From Oidiodendron maius Zn (Eukaryota > Ascomycota > Leotiomycetes > Myxotrichaceae): DNA of 64,000 nt. Each line of letters begins with the position of its first letter. The first letter of the stretch is position 1. The translations under genes were made by a program, and so were the position numbers. Where the stretch lies: NCBI GenBank assembly GCA_000827325.1, contig KN832870.1, positions 6,033,886 through 6,097,885 on the forward strand, in the 5' to 3' direction. This document shows positions 1 to 10,499 of this stretch, in pieces. A model generated the notes under the pieces. The model made no database searches, was not told the origin of the DNA, and saw nothing but the letters and a program-made list of their open reading frames with translations.

Positions 1-160
1 CCCGTGAGTCTCTATATGCGACAGGGCAGGAATATCGAGTAAATGCCTTTTCTCCAAGGAATGAGATATCTTTATTGATTTGGTGATCAGTCTCCTGATT
101 GGGCCCTCCCAGTCAAAGCCTCCCGCTAAGTTTTGTTGGGTCACTGGAAAAACGTAGCCA
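1..160. other. window edge, nothing recognised
   Basis: No open frame or motif that I can support. It lies immediately downstream of the minus-strand gene that ends at 161, so it is presumably 3' flank. Confidence 0.5.
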
Positions 161-1201
161 TCAATCAGGTTCCGGATAGGATCTACGTCTCCCGGTATAA
201 TATATAGTCTTCATTTTTAAATTTCTTTCTCTATTTCTAACCATGCTGATGTTGTAGGCCATTGGCAGTGATAAAGTGTCTTGCGCAATGAAAACACAAG
301 TTTGATTTTGTCTTAGGATTTCCTGGAGGGTCTCTGTTGCCGGTTCAGCGAGGAGTGCGCCATACAGGGAGTTATTATCGGCGTGGTTGTAACTTTGTAA
401 ACCCGCTTCACAAAGAAACTTTCTCCTAAAGTTCTCAATTATATTGTCCGATGGATTAATGCCCGTCCAACATTTAGCGGCATAAATTGCGTTCCAAATG
501 GTCGAATGTCGCCATATCGGCTCATATATGAAGTTCAACCCCATTTTTTCCTGGAGGCTTTCTAAAAATGCTGGTAGTGTACGTGAGTATGTGCGTGAGG
601 GTGTGATGCAGGCCGAGAAGTTAATGAGGACACGCTCAACCACGTGGGAATTCGTCTCTTTGTCTCTAAGGTAATATATCTCAATATCGTGACGTCTTTC
701 GATCTGTCTAAAGGCATTGGACAAACCAATATGCACCATAGTATCCTCAGGCTTCTGGCATGGGGAGTACAGGGTAATGCAATTCAGTCGCTTTGCAATG
801 GACTGTGGAGTCTCGAGGGGATCGTACGCATCACAGTCAACAGGCATGTACAAAGGACCAATCAAGATTGTTTTCTTGACATGCGCCTGATAAACAGGAC
901 TCCTTGTGAGATTTGAAAGGAGTGTAGTGTAACCACCGAGAAATCTCGCCGCCTCCCAACTTACCCAAGCTAGGATATCAACGAGGTGGGATGGCTCACT
1001 GATCTCGTTCATGAACCAGACCCCTTCAGCCGTACCTCCAGCAACCCCAAGGCTCTTTGTATAGCTCGTTAAGCTCGAGATGGTTTCGTCTCCAGATCGA
1101 GATGCATAAATGTTAATTGCATCTCTTTTATCATCCCACCTACGGATATCAACTAGACGTCGTGCCGCGTTCGTGCCTAGTAATAACCTTGCATATTCCA
1201 T
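161..1201 (-). CDS. hypothetical protein, 346 aa
   Basis: An uninterrupted 346-residue frame from an ATG at 1201 to a stop at 161. I do not recognise the family. It has no signal peptide, no clear membrane segment and no repeats. The composition is that of a soluble globular protein, with several Trp and Cys residues (for example VSWEAARFLGG and AKCWTGINPSD). No intron is needed to keep the frame, and the length makes a chance frame unlikely. The basic, Arg/Tyr-rich tail (TGRRRSYPEPD) could be a read-through of a donor site, so the true C-terminus may differ. The start lies about 100 bp from the decayed ankyrin gene on the opposite strand. Confidence 0.55.
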   Translation of the reverse strand: MEYARLLLGTNAARRLVDIRRWDDKRDAINIYASRSGDETISSLTSYTKSLGVAGGTAEGVWFMNEISEPSHLVDILAWVSWEAARFLGGYTTLLSNLTRSPVYQAHVKKTILIGPLYMPVDCDAYDPLETPQSIAKRLNCITLYSPCQKPEDTMVHIGLSNAFRQIERRHDIEIYYLRDKETNSHVVERVLINFSACITPSRTYSRTLPAFLESLQEKMGLNFIYEPIWRHSTIWNAIYAAKCWTGINPSDNIIENFRRKFLCEAGLQSYNHADNNSLYGALLAEPATETLQEILRQNQTCVFIAQDTLSLPMAYNISMVRNRERNLKMKTIYYTGRRRSYPEPD

Positions 1202-1299
1202 TATAGCGTCAGCATATGATACAAATACTGACGGGTTTAGCCCGCTACACGTACATTAATCTACGCCAGTTCCAGCTACAACTGGCTAACCAATAATAG

Positions 1300-2384
1300 T
1301 TTGCTGCATACTACGGTCATCCAGAAATTTGCAAGCTCCTACTACAGGAAGGAGCAAATGAGGATGCTGTCACTTATCGTTTCAATTGCACTTACAATCA
1401 AAGGCGATAAGTTACCCCACTATAACCCCATTGAGAGCAGCGGTAACTGATAATAAAAGATCTCCACTTGTTATGGCGACTACTTTCGAAAAAGGAATCA
1501 GCATTCAGCCGAGAAGGAGAATCGACACTATTCGCTTGTTGCTCCATGATGCCGATGTCTTGGACGACCTTAGTGATGGATGGGAGCTTCTTTGGGGGAC
1601 ATTGAGTCGAGAATGGCTTGCCACTAACAACGAGTATTATGTTTCTGAATGGATGTTACGCTTCTATAGCCTAGAGCTTCGCAACAACCCAAGCCCTTTC
1701 CGTGTTGCGTGGCTCTTGATTAGCCTCATGCACAGCGAGAAGACGCATCTCATGCAGATCCTCTTAGGGACTGGAGTTGACATTAGCCACGCCATATATA
1801 ACGACCTTGGATTCTCGCCGGTCCATGGCATCGTTGCGGAGGGGCTGCCTCTAGCTGCTATCCCTTCGCTGAAGCTAATGGCTGAAAGCGGAGCAGACTT
1901 GCACCTCGCTGGTCGTACTGATGGCTTTAGGTCTAACGGAATCTCGCCACTCGAAACCCCTACATCAGTCGCAATGAGAAGATCCCAGACATTCTCGAGA
2001 TGGCAATCATTTCTAAAAGAGTTGATGGGATATGATCCCTCTGAGTTCGCTGCAAAGGAACTGGAGATATCTCCTTTAGTAGATGCAGGATGGAACAGGG
2101 AAACTCTCACATCTCTTCTAGAACTGAAATTCGAACCAGCACCATTAAAGCAGGCTATCTGCATCTGTGGTAGAGAGGTGCATCAACTATACAGGGAAGA
2201 AGAACAATGGTGGATGGAGCTTCTCAATGAAGTTAAAAATAGAGTAAAGCCGTTAGCCGGAGATTTGGAAGTGAAGAGAGCATCTTTTGAGGAGTCCGAG
2301 AATCTCTGTTGGATATGTAGCGAGGAAGGAATGGCCCGGGGTGGTCAATGGTCGCCCAGTGCTGCCCGACCAACGACTTCTTAA
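1300..2384 (+). pseudogene. ankyrin-type protein, frameshifted and 5'-truncated
   Basis: At 1300-1407 one frame reads AAYYGHPEICKLLLQEGAN, a textbook ankyrin unit, and then meets a stop. A different frame resumes with YPTITPLRAAV and runs open to 2384. The downstream part has further ankyrin-like segments (IDTIRLLLHDADVL, KTHLMQILLGTGVD, SLKLMAESGADLHL) and a C-terminal Cys-bearing tail (ICICGREVHQLYREE, CWICSEE), as in fungal ankyrin proteins. The simplest reading is a small indel at about 1405-1420. A stop just upstream of the first unit and the lack of a start codon indicate loss of the 5' part. An intron instead of the frameshift is possible, but I see no convincing donor/acceptor pair. 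Confidence 0.5.
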
Positions 2385-2469
2385 ACTAAGGACTAGAGAT
2401 ATCAACAAGAACTCACATACAGCACTCAAAAGTCTTGTCCGAGTATTCAGGAAATCAAGCAGTATATAA

Positions 2470-2948
2470 CGCTCTAAAATAAAAGATACTAGTCTATAGA
2501 ACTAGTCCAGGAAAGGAGAATATTTTATCGAAGCCTTGTACGTAAACCATGTTTGTGTTTATCTGGGTTGTTATGGATGTTTCATGACCGGAATCTCGAC
2601 ACCTCCCAACCCCTCTGGCTCACGTGATCCCTCGCCGCCTTTGGACATGGAGGTGTGCACAAATTAGAACTAACTTAGCACAGCATCTAAGAGATCCTAG
2701 TTCGTGGAATAATATCTTTGCATTGTAGCAGACTCTTATCATGACTTCGAACCCCTATGCTCAAAATTTACAATACGCTTGAAATAAGTGCACAGCTGAA
2801 CGAATCATTTTCCTTTGAACACGGAGAAACCTGAAGCCAGAAGAAAGAGTTCAGTCCACCACCTGAGGGGGAATTGAAGAGAAGGGATCAGAGACTAGCC
2901 TAAGCGGAATATTGCCAGCACCAGTGGAGATTACACATCATTAAGTTA
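2470..2948. other. intergenic, nothing recognised
   Basis: No frame over 60 codons and no family motif. It ends at the TA dinucleotide (2947-2948) flanking the Tc1/mariner element. Confidence 0.5.
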
Positions 2949-2968
2949 CTCGCCGTACACGTAAGCGA
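2949..2968 (+). repeat. left terminal inverted repeat
   Basis: 20-bp end of the Tc1/mariner element, preceded by TA. It pairs with 4218-4237 with one mismatch. Confidence 0.92.
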
Positions 2969-3059
2969 GAAAGGCGTAAAACATCACGCTACCCACCATC
3001 TTCATCCACTTAAAACAACACCCACGCCACTTAAATCCACTTGTTTGATCCAATAAATC

Positions 3060-4168
3060 ATGAATTCCACCCTCCTTTCTTCACCCCCAGTAATTAATCA
3101 CGCCCTATATAAGAATTGGCATACACCTGCACGCATAAAGGTGCGTTTGCTCCGAAAACAAGGACACTCCTATAGCCAGATTTCAAACGCGACTGGCCTT
3201 GCGCGATCCACTATTTAAGGAATTATTAAGGCAAAATCCTCAAGACGGTCAAGAAAAGGGAAGGAATACAAGCCGAAACTTATTACCTGTCAAGAATTGT
3301 GTCGAATTATACGCTATGTAGTTACGAATTGGACAACCCGACGCGCCTTATATAGTTAGATTAAAGCAACACTTCGTCTAACTGTATCAACCACGATAAT
3401 TAAACGTGCATTATATGCTACCAGCTACCGATAGTGTATAGTATACCCTCGACCATTTATCAATGCTAATCAAGCCAAGAGACGTCTTGAATTCATATAC
3501 AAATACAGGTAGTGGGGTGTAAATAAGTGGAAGCGCGTCCTATAGAGTAATGAAGCTACTTTTGAGACCGGAAAACATGGAAAGATATATGTAACGTGTC
3601 GTACTGATGAAAAGAGGTACCCCGACTGTATTAAGTCGGTTTATCGGACTGGTCGGACGAGTATTATGATATAGAGAGCGATTCGTTGGGATTAGAAGTC
3701 GCCTCTTGTATATATAGAAAAGGAGGAAGGCATGAAAGGGATATATTCTCGTGCCTATTTACATCAAGTTCTTGAGCCTATTATATTCCTACACTTCAAT
3801 TCTCTTACAGATGAACAAAAAGAGGGGTTATTTTTAAAGAGGATAGTGTATAGGTGCATAAAGGGCATGCAAGGCTACCTCGTTAGAATCGAGGCATTCG
3901 AGGCTTTATATGGCCGCCCGATTTAAATCCAATTGAGAAGGTATAGAGGTGGATGAAACATGAGATTACAAAACTGCCAAATCCACCGACTACAATTGAG
4001 GAGCTTAGGAGGATATTGCAGGATTTATGGGATTAAATTGATCCTAAAGATTAGCGATATTTGACTGAGAAACTTACATGCAAGCTTAAGGATGTAATTG
4101 ACGTAAAGGGTGGGCTACAGTTCATTAAATTACTTAATTTTATATTTATTATTAGGATTTTTAGCTAG
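3060..4168 (+). pseudogene. Tc1/mariner transposase relic
   Basis: From ATG 3060 the frame encodes an N-terminal helix-turn-helix region (RIKVRLLRKQGHSYSQISNA), then meets many stops. After one frameshift in a T/A run near 3830, the catalytic core is still legible: EDSV-stop-VHKGHARLPR and then WPPDLNPIEKV-stop-RWMKHE at about 3911-3965, the DDE signature. Most stops replace residues expected to be Gln, Arg or Trp (for example DLWD-stop-IDPKD-stop-RYLTEKL), as CAA to TAA or TGG to TAG transitions would produce. That is the pattern expected of RIP. No functional product can be made. Confidence 0.88.
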
Positions 4169-4217
4169 GATATTTAATTATTAATATTGGTGGATAATAA
4201 GACAGTTTTCAGGGGGT

Positions 4218-4237
4218 TCGCTTAAGTGTACGGCGAG
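4218..4237 (-). repeat. right terminal inverted repeat
   Basis: Matches the left end of the element in inverse orientation; followed by TA at 4238-4239. Confidence 0.92.
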
Positions 4238-4239
4238 TA

Positions 4240-5050
4240 ATGGTAGAAGCTCTTACATGGCAGGTAGCTAGACGGGAGAGAGCCCCGGGCCTCAGTGGTA
4301 TCGTGCATGCAGTAGCGGCGGCACAGTCTGTGCTGGGGTGCATGTTATCCGCCTTGCGCTGTCGTAGCATTTTTGAAGCTTCCCCACTAAAGATAAACAT
4401 GTGGGGAATATGTGCAAAATAATAAGTCCATTGACCAATATCATACAGTGGCCGAAAATTCATCAGATGGAACATCTACTCCGTAAGTAGAAATTGCCAT
4501 CCAGCACAGGCGTACAATGAAAATAGCTAAATGTTGGGTAAGTAAGGATGTAGATGAGCCTCGTCACTATCATTCCTCCCAGGATAGCAATCTCATGGCT
4601 TCTTTCTCTATGGCTGAGCCTTATTCTCAAATTCCTTTGGGTATTTCCTCCGTTAATACTTCAAAGAGGGGTGAGCTACAATTGAAATAGGAAGGTACGG
4701 GTACTAATATTCTACTCGCGTATGTAACAATATGGCGCAGCCCAATCACGTAGTACACACAAACTTTCGGACGCGAAATGCTAACCTTGCTGTCACAAAA
4801 GAATGCGGCACTTGCTATTTCCATGATTATAGATGTTGAAGCGATTGGGTCGTATGGGAGAACCGATATGCTATTTTCTCAGTTTCAACGACTTGTATAT
4901 GCGGGCCAATCTCATACGAGATGCAACCCCCTGGGGAGCCCAGCAATAATCGTGAAAGGCTTGCAGGCTGAGCAGAAAGGGGCAACCGGGAAGGTACGAG
5001 TTGACATTAACCATTTAATAGGCGACCATCGAAGTCTGGGCCACTAAATT
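4240..5050. other. intergenic, only short weak frames
   Basis: Contains frames of 60-90 codons on both strands (for example 4778-5047 plus) without recognisable motifs, coding bias or signal peptides. I regard them as chance frames. Confidence 0.4.
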
Positions 5051-5080
5051 GTAGAAATGATAGGTCCCTCCTGATCTCAG

Positions 5081-5095
5081 ATTCTATAAATGCAC
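5081..5095 (+). promoter_or_regulatory. TATA-like element of the CVNH-type gene
   Basis: CTATAAATG lies about 125 bp before the start codon at 5213. It is followed by a pyrimidine-rich leader typical of highly expressed fungal secreted-protein genes. Position and context are the only evidence. Confidence 0.4.
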
Positions 5096-5212
5096 TTACT
5101 TCCCGTTCAAAAATGAATGTCTGCTTTCTCTAACTCATCCAGTTGCTAGATCCCCTTTCTTCAACCTATCATCGCTAGAACCCTGAAGCCTCTTTCTCCA
5201 ACGCAAAGCACG

Positions 5213-5729
5213 ATGCAGCCCACGCTTTCACTTGGTCTTGCCTTGGCGTCAGGCTACTTCATTTGTGGAGCAGTCGCCAATAGCGGCTTCGCCGCTTCAT
5301 GCAATTCGTTCAGTTTTGGGAGAGATGGCACCAGCTGGGAGATGGTTGCAAACTGCGCGTACCCAGATGGGACCTACAATGTAGCTACTGTGATAAATCT
5401 GGGCAAATGTATTACAAATGCTGGTGGCACAATGTACGCTCAAGTAAAGTAAGCCCTTCTCTGTTGCTATTATTTACCTATAGATAGTCGGCTAATGAAA
5501 TGAAATAGTGGTGGCTTTGGTGCTAGCTGTCCTAGTGCATCTTTATCTGGTACCGTTATTACTGCAAGTTGTGGTAATGGTGCAGGAGGATATGTAACTA
5601 GTTCTCTAGATTTGAGTGAGTCCCTATTTCTGGTATAATCGGAAGTGCTGCTAACATTACCAAACAGACACCTTTGTGGGAAACCAGAATGGTATATTAT
5701 GCTGTTTCGGTATATGCGGTGGACCATGA
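5213..5729 (+). CDS. secreted cyanovirin-N homology (CVNH) protein
   Basis: Spliced model 5213-5448, 5509-5615, 5668-5729 (introns of 60 and 52 bp, the second with branch site GCTAAC) gives 134 residues in frame. A hydrophobic signal peptide covers about residues 1-23. The rest is two tandem CVNH-like halves. The first begins FAASCNSFSF and contains VINLGKCITNAGG. The second begins GGFGASCPSASLSG, with ITASCGNGAGGYVTSSLDLN and FVGNQNGILCC. The pattern S-C-x-x-x-x-L ... A-x-C ... S-x-x-D-L-N is that of the CVNH fold, which in characterised members binds mannose-type glycans. I infer an extracellular lectin; ligand specificity cannot be read from sequence. It is isolated from other intact genes. 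Confidence 0.82.
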
Positions 5730-6078
5730 AATATGCCAGAACTAGAACCAGATGACTACAGTCCAGCATGTGGGGATCATTCAGGCAAATTTGCAATTAT
5801 CTTGACGCGATTTCTTTCTATCCAAGAACTGAATTATACTTCTTGAATGGACTTTTCTCCTCTTTTGTCATAGTCATTCAGATTTGATTTGAAATTTTGT
5901 AGGGAATTTCGCTCTGGAGATTTTTTTTATTTTAGAATAAAAAAGGAGTGAAAACTTGTTACATAAATTTTCTTTTTTTCAAAATTTTTGTTTTAGTAAA
6001 TATTTATATTTTCATATTGATATTTATTAAAAACCCTGAGTATAAAATATTATATTTAATTAGAAACAATTATAAATT
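5730..6078. other. AT-rich intergenic tract
   Basis: About 5870-6075 is extremely A+T-rich with homopolymer T and A runs. The 86-codon frame inside is Lys/Ile/Phe-only composition and not a credible gene. Such tracts in ascomycetes are often RIP-eroded repeats, but nothing here identifies one. Confidence 0.4.
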
Positions 6079-6079
6079 A

Positions 6080-6298
6080 TTGATCAAGGCCCCAAGCACG
6101 TATCACGCATCCTTTAGGATTCCGGATTCAGAGGATTCAAGTGAGTCATTAAGAGACCGAATTGGTCTATATAAAGGGGCCTTACTCCAGCATGCCTGCA
6201 TTCTGTAGTTGTCTCTGCATCACTCAATAGTCAATATAACTCTGAGTTTCACCTTGATATCCGACTACAACCTGTGCATTACATGACCTCTGATCAAG
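6080..6298. repeat. LTR- or MITE-like insertion, uncertain
   Basis: The octamer TGATCAAG occurs at both ends (about 6080-6087 and 6291-6298), as a target duplication would. Between them lies a promoter-like sequence, TCTATATAAAGGGG, followed by a CT-rich stretch. I see no terminal inverted repeats and no TG...CA ends, so the element class is open and the octamer pair may be coincidence. Confidence 0.25.
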
Positions 6299-6299
6299 A

Positions 6300-7100
6300 T
6301 AAATAAGAAGAAAAAAAAACAAATCGATTTTTAATATGATTTGGATTTGCAATGCGTTTGGTGTGAAGTTTGGTCAATGTAATAGATACTGTCAAGAGAT
6401 CTAGATAGCATATCTTATTATTAGGCTTTGAATAAACAACGTTTTCTATTCTATAAGTGAATCTGCCTCGTATTGCTTGCGTGACACTCCTGCTGAATCC
6501 AACTATGACCACTCCCTTGACCCAGTTTCACAGCCGCATGAATCCCATAACAGATAGCAGGCGCACCAGCAACCTTCTATCAATGCAGCTCAGCCGCGAG
6601 ATGACTCTGGTTGCATTGCCTTGCCTTGATCTTGCCTTGCTTGAATGAGATTCTCCGCTCCTCGCGCAGACGGAACCTTGGTATGGATCTTCCCCTGATG
6701 TTATTTCACCCCAGCTGTCGTAACCCTCGATAACTTGACTGGTCTTGCATGAAATGGTGCATTGCCTAGGAGAGACACCGGGCGTTGTATTCCCATTCCC
6801 TGGCACAACCCTGCTAGTGAGAGGATTGCATCTTGTCGCGTAGGAATAGTAACATGGTCGTACGGGCCACCGGACCGTTGACACCTAAGATTTGTGCTAT
6901 GTTCGTTCGGACTTTTGAAATCATACAGAATTAACTGTCGATGGCTATTATAGAGCAGTATCGTGCGACCTCTTGTGGCAGAGAGGGGTTGAATGGATGG
7001 TTAACAGATTGACGCGATGCGTTCGTTTGGTAATGTTGGGGGGTGCGGCTCTACCTGACAGGGGTCCAGAATTGGCCCAGAAGAACCGTTGACCAACTTT
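6300..7100. other. intergenic, no supported gene
   Basis: Short frames on both strands, the longest 118 codons on the minus strand at 6528-6884. That frame has several Cys residues but no signal peptide or family pattern that I can name. Confidence 0.35.
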
Positions 7101-7280
7101 TTCCAATTTTAGCCAGCGGCAGTCATAGCTGAGGAGCCCAAACCGTCGCCTTCGGCTCACCTACGGCTCAGCCAAGCTCACTCCGGCTCACCCACAGCTC
7201 AGGTTATAGCAGCAACTGCTCAGGTCCAAGGACGGAAATGGAAAGTGCTTCTGTCGAGATTCCGATATTGAACTACCTGT
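7101..7280 (+). repeat. dispersed repeat, copy A
   Basis: Shares ordered blocks with 56918-57097 and, at its right end, with 57521-57595. The blocks are CCAATTTTAGC, AGCGGCA, AGGAGCCCAA, GCTCAGGTCCAA and ACGGAAA, then GATTCCGATAT. Copy A also carries a short internal array of variants of CGGCTCACC/CAGCTCAGG. I see no coding capacity or terminal structure, so the class is unknown. Confidence 0.6.
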
Positions 7281-7362
7281 TTCTTGCATCTCTTTGCGAC
7301 TTTGTAAGTGCTAAAGTCTTCTCTTTTCAATACTTCCCTCGGATAAAGCCCTATCCTATATT

Positions 7363-7760
7363 TTAGTGGCATATCCTTGAACGAACCGGAACATGTTTTA
7401 GTCTCTCCTCAACCCTCGATCCGCCCATATTCTGGACTCGGAGAGCAGTTGGCAGAAGTCTTATGAGCTGCTTCATAGTTCGATTCATTGCCTCCCTATA
7501 GTTATCAATCCTACTCGGATGATAATGGCCGCCTTCCAACTCTATGCTGTTGGCAAATGCAGGTACATAATGTTCTGCAACCAACTTCTGGGCTCGGGCC
7601 GAACAAAAGTTCTGTCGCCCATGTATATGCAACGTCGGAACCTCAGCTAATGCTCCCTCCCTTCTGCGATGGCTTCAGCAAGCATATGCGTTCCAGCCTC
7701 ATCGGCGAAAAGCAGTGGATCAGAGCAAATCAAGTTTAGTAGTGCAACAGGAGGTGCAGG
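7363..7760 (-). pseudogene. FSH1-like serine hydrolase fragment
   Basis: The minus strand reads PTLHIHGRQNFCSARAQKL, then SIELEGGHYHPSR. This is the layout of the C-terminal part of fungal FSH1-type serine hydrolases, where the acid residue follows HIHG and the catalytic His is in GGH. In another frame just upstream is DEAGTHMLAEAIAEGRE, so a frameshift separates the pieces. The N-terminal half with the nucleophile Ser is absent. The expected Asp after HGRQ is Asn. I call it a relic, with family assignment from memory of the pattern only. Confidence 0.35.
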
Positions 7761-7764
7761 AGAA

Positions 7765-8240
7765 TTAAGCGGGGTGTCAATTCTAGGTAGGGCGTATATA
7801 TAGATGAAGTGGCCAGCAGACTATAAATCAAGGATATTCGTCCGATTTTCGTCCGTATAACCATACTAATGTCTCTAAACGAATCCTACCGCCACAATCG
7901 GGCTTCGCTGTCGCATTAGCGTCGCTTATAGTATAATCTGGTATGAGGAGCCTGTCTCCTTAATGGTCCACGGGAGTGTTTCTCGAATCTCGTAGAGTAA
8001 TCTTATACGCACTGGGCTTACATTCCAGTCAGGCAAGTGCAACCACCGCCGTAATCTATTTGAGTCCAATCCCTGTATACGTAAGCTGAGAAGCTTTATG
8101 CCAGTACTAGCTCAAGTATAGATACCAAAGATTATCCGTGGCAGGTTACCTCAGAAACCTGCCCCTTCTTCTTACTCTCCTCCGTCGCCGTGCTCTCTCG
8201 ATGTCCAATCACCTGTGTAGCCTCGCCTTTGAATTTCAAT
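7765..8240. other. intergenic upstream of the P450 gene
   Basis: No gene seen. It presumably holds the P450 promoter, but I find no convincing TATA box close to the chosen start. Confidence 0.4.
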
Positions 8241-10084
8241 ATGCTAGAAACCTTATCTATTCGATCGATGTTTAACGTGTATACATTTGCCATGTGGGAG
8301 CGCATTACCTCGTTCAACAAGGCTAACCAGCTGACGTATGTCCTCTTCTGCGGGATTGGCAGCTGGTTATATCTATGTTATCGTTTAGCATTACCTCGGC
8401 CGATTCCTGGTATACCACACAATAAGGAGGCAGTCAAATCTGTCCTAGGTGATATAGGTCCAATGATCAAGCATGTGGGAAAGACCAAAGAGCTTTGGGG
8501 TTGGGTAACACTGCAAAACCTTAAGCTTAAATCTCCGATTATACAGCTCTTCACTCGCCCGCTTGCAAAGCCTTGGGTCGTTATAACGGATTTTCGGGAA
8601 GCTCAGGATATCCTGCTACGACGCACCAAGGAATTTGACAGGTCGGATCTGGTAGGCGATGTGTTCTTAGGTCTTATGCCAGAGCACCACATATCCATGA
8701 AAACAAATGATATGTTCAAACGAAATAGGCAATGGCTGAAAGACCTTATGACGCATGACTTCCTCCATCAGGTGGCTGCACCACAAATTTACACTGCTTT
8801 CGCAGACTTGGCCCATTTATGGGAAGAGAAATCCAGGCTTGCAAAGGGACATCCGTTTGCGGCTTCCGACGACATATACCGCGCAACTCTCGATGCTGTG
8901 TGGGCCACCATGTTTGGTGCGGATCCCTTGAACAGTTCAATAGGCGCTCAACTTCGTCTGTATTCCTCGATAAATAAACTTGACATACCTAAAGACGAGA
9001 ACGCATTGGTGGACTTCCCAGACGTCCCAAACCCAGCGGCGATGCAGTCTATTATTACGCTCACCGATAGCTTAGAGACTAGCATTAAGGCACCACTTCC
9101 AGCTCTCGCCCATTGGTTTCTTCGCCAGACATCATCTATGCGAAAAGCATATGCTATTAAAGAAAAGCTTATTAGAGAGGAGATAGAGAAGACCTTGCGC
9201 CGGTTCGTGGGAAAGGCGGGAAAGGACTGGGATATTAGGTGTGCCATTGATAGTATTCTAAGCCGAGAGCTACTTTTGTCAGAAAAAGACGGCAGGACAC
9301 CAATGTTGCAGTCAAGGGCTATGTATGATGAGGTACTGAACCCCGCTTCTTCCCCCTAATATCATAGAGCACATGCTAACTAGCGAAGATTTTCGGTTTT
9401 ATTGTTGGCGCTCATGATACCACTTCTACAGCTATATCCTGGGCACTAAAGCTCCTGGCTGATAATGCACATGTACAAACGAAGCTACGCTCTGAGATTC
9501 GTTTGGTTTTTGTCGATGCCATGGCAGAGAAGAGAATCCCAACTGTTCAAGAAATTACAAAGGGGACGATACCTTACTTGGACGCAGTAATCAATGAGAT
9601 CATTCGCCATTCCCTTACACAGCCAGGCGTTGCACGTTCGACCACAGTTGATGTTGAGGTCCTAGGGCATCAAATCCCTAAAGGTACAAATATTTTGCTC
9701 ATGAGCAATGGGCCTAGCTTTCTCTCTCCAGCATTTCAGATTGATGATTCGCTGCGAAGTTCTAGCAGTCGTATTGCGACGGATAGGGTTGGCACATGGG
9801 ATCCTGACGATATTGCATACTTCAAACCCGAAAGATGGCTAGTTGAAGAAGATGGGAGGCAGTTGTTTAATGCGGCTGCGGGCCCGCTCCTCACCTTTGG
9901 TCTCGGCCCACGAGGCTGTTTTGGGCGGAGGATGGCTTCCCTACAGATAAAATTGGTCTTGATACAGCTTATCTGGAACTTAGAGTTACAGAAATGCCCA
10001 GCCGAGCTCAGCGGATATAGCTCTATTGATAAATTAACACATGTACCACAGCAGTGCTATGTCAGACTTAGACAAGCGCTGTAA
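8241..10084 (+). CDS. cytochrome P450 monooxygenase
   Basis: Exons 8241-9332 and 9389-10084, with one 56-bp intron (branch GCTAAC), give 595 residues. This is somewhat longer than the usual 500-530. An N-terminal membrane anchor covers about residues 31-50, followed by a Pro-rich hinge (LPRPIPGIPH). The oxygen-binding I-helix motif is GAHDTT (371-376), the ExxR motif EIIR (434-437), then FKPERW. The haem-binding loop is FGLGPRGCFG with Cys541 as thiolate ligand. All key residues are present, so an ER-bound haem monooxygenase is expected. The substrate is unknown. Extra length comes partly from a Ser-rich insert before the PERW region. No biosynthetic partner lies within several kilobases. I chose the ATG at 8241 because the frame upstream of it lacks an ATG. 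Confidence 0.9.
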
Positions 10085-10267
10085 ATGCGGCGCAGCGTCG
10101 AATTCCACTCGGAGGTGTTTTTTTACCACAACTTTTTGGGATTTACTCAGACCTCTGCTAAATGCATTTTGGGACACTTTGGACTATTTCATTTCAAAAA
10201 CGCTATAAAATTTAATACACAGGTTCTTCATCTGAGAATCAATAGATGCACAAGCCGTCGTCGAATA

Positions 10268-10483
10268 TCAAGTTGAAAGCCCAGTCTCGTGAGCAACTGC
10301 AGTGCATAGATGCGTGAACACTTCGTTAGATTTCAAAACGCTTGAATAATGCAGGGAGGTTAACCCACATCGATCTGGCGAGAACTTAGGCATGGCAATT
10401 CCTAAGAGTAGCATTTTCACTGCGGTACCTTCATTCTTCATGTTTCTCTTTTCTTTGAGATCTCCTTCTTTACCTTTGAACAT
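10268..10483 (-). pseudogene. possible ankyrin-like fragment
   Basis: The minus-strand frame ends with GTAVKMLLLGIAMP and CGLTSLHYSSVLKS. These resemble the helix and the G-x-T-x-LH signature of an ankyrin unit, but only one unit is visible and there is no supported start. The weak pattern could be coincidental. Confidence 0.25.
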
Positions 10484-10499
10484 ATACCTTCAAAGGTAT

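Larger units (their letters stand above)
2949..4237 (+). mobile_element. Tc1/mariner-type DNA transposon, degenerate
   Basis: A 1,289-bp unit with 20-bp terminal inverted repeats: CTCGCCGTACACGTAAGCGA at 2949-2968 and the complement of CTCGCCGTACACTTAAGCGA at 4218-4237, one mismatch. TA dinucleotides at 2947-2948 and 4238-4239 are the expected target duplication. Size, TA target and the DDE transposase relic inside all fit the Tc1/mariner superfamily. The insertion is complete at both ends but its transposase is dead, so it could move only if helped in trans. Confidence 0.92.

Noticed and set aside
5948-6208. 86-codon frame in an AT-rich tract
   Set aside because: Composition is that of translated A/T homopolymers.
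6528-6884. 118-codon Cys-containing minus frame
   Set aside because: No signal peptide, family motif or splice context; probably a chance frame.
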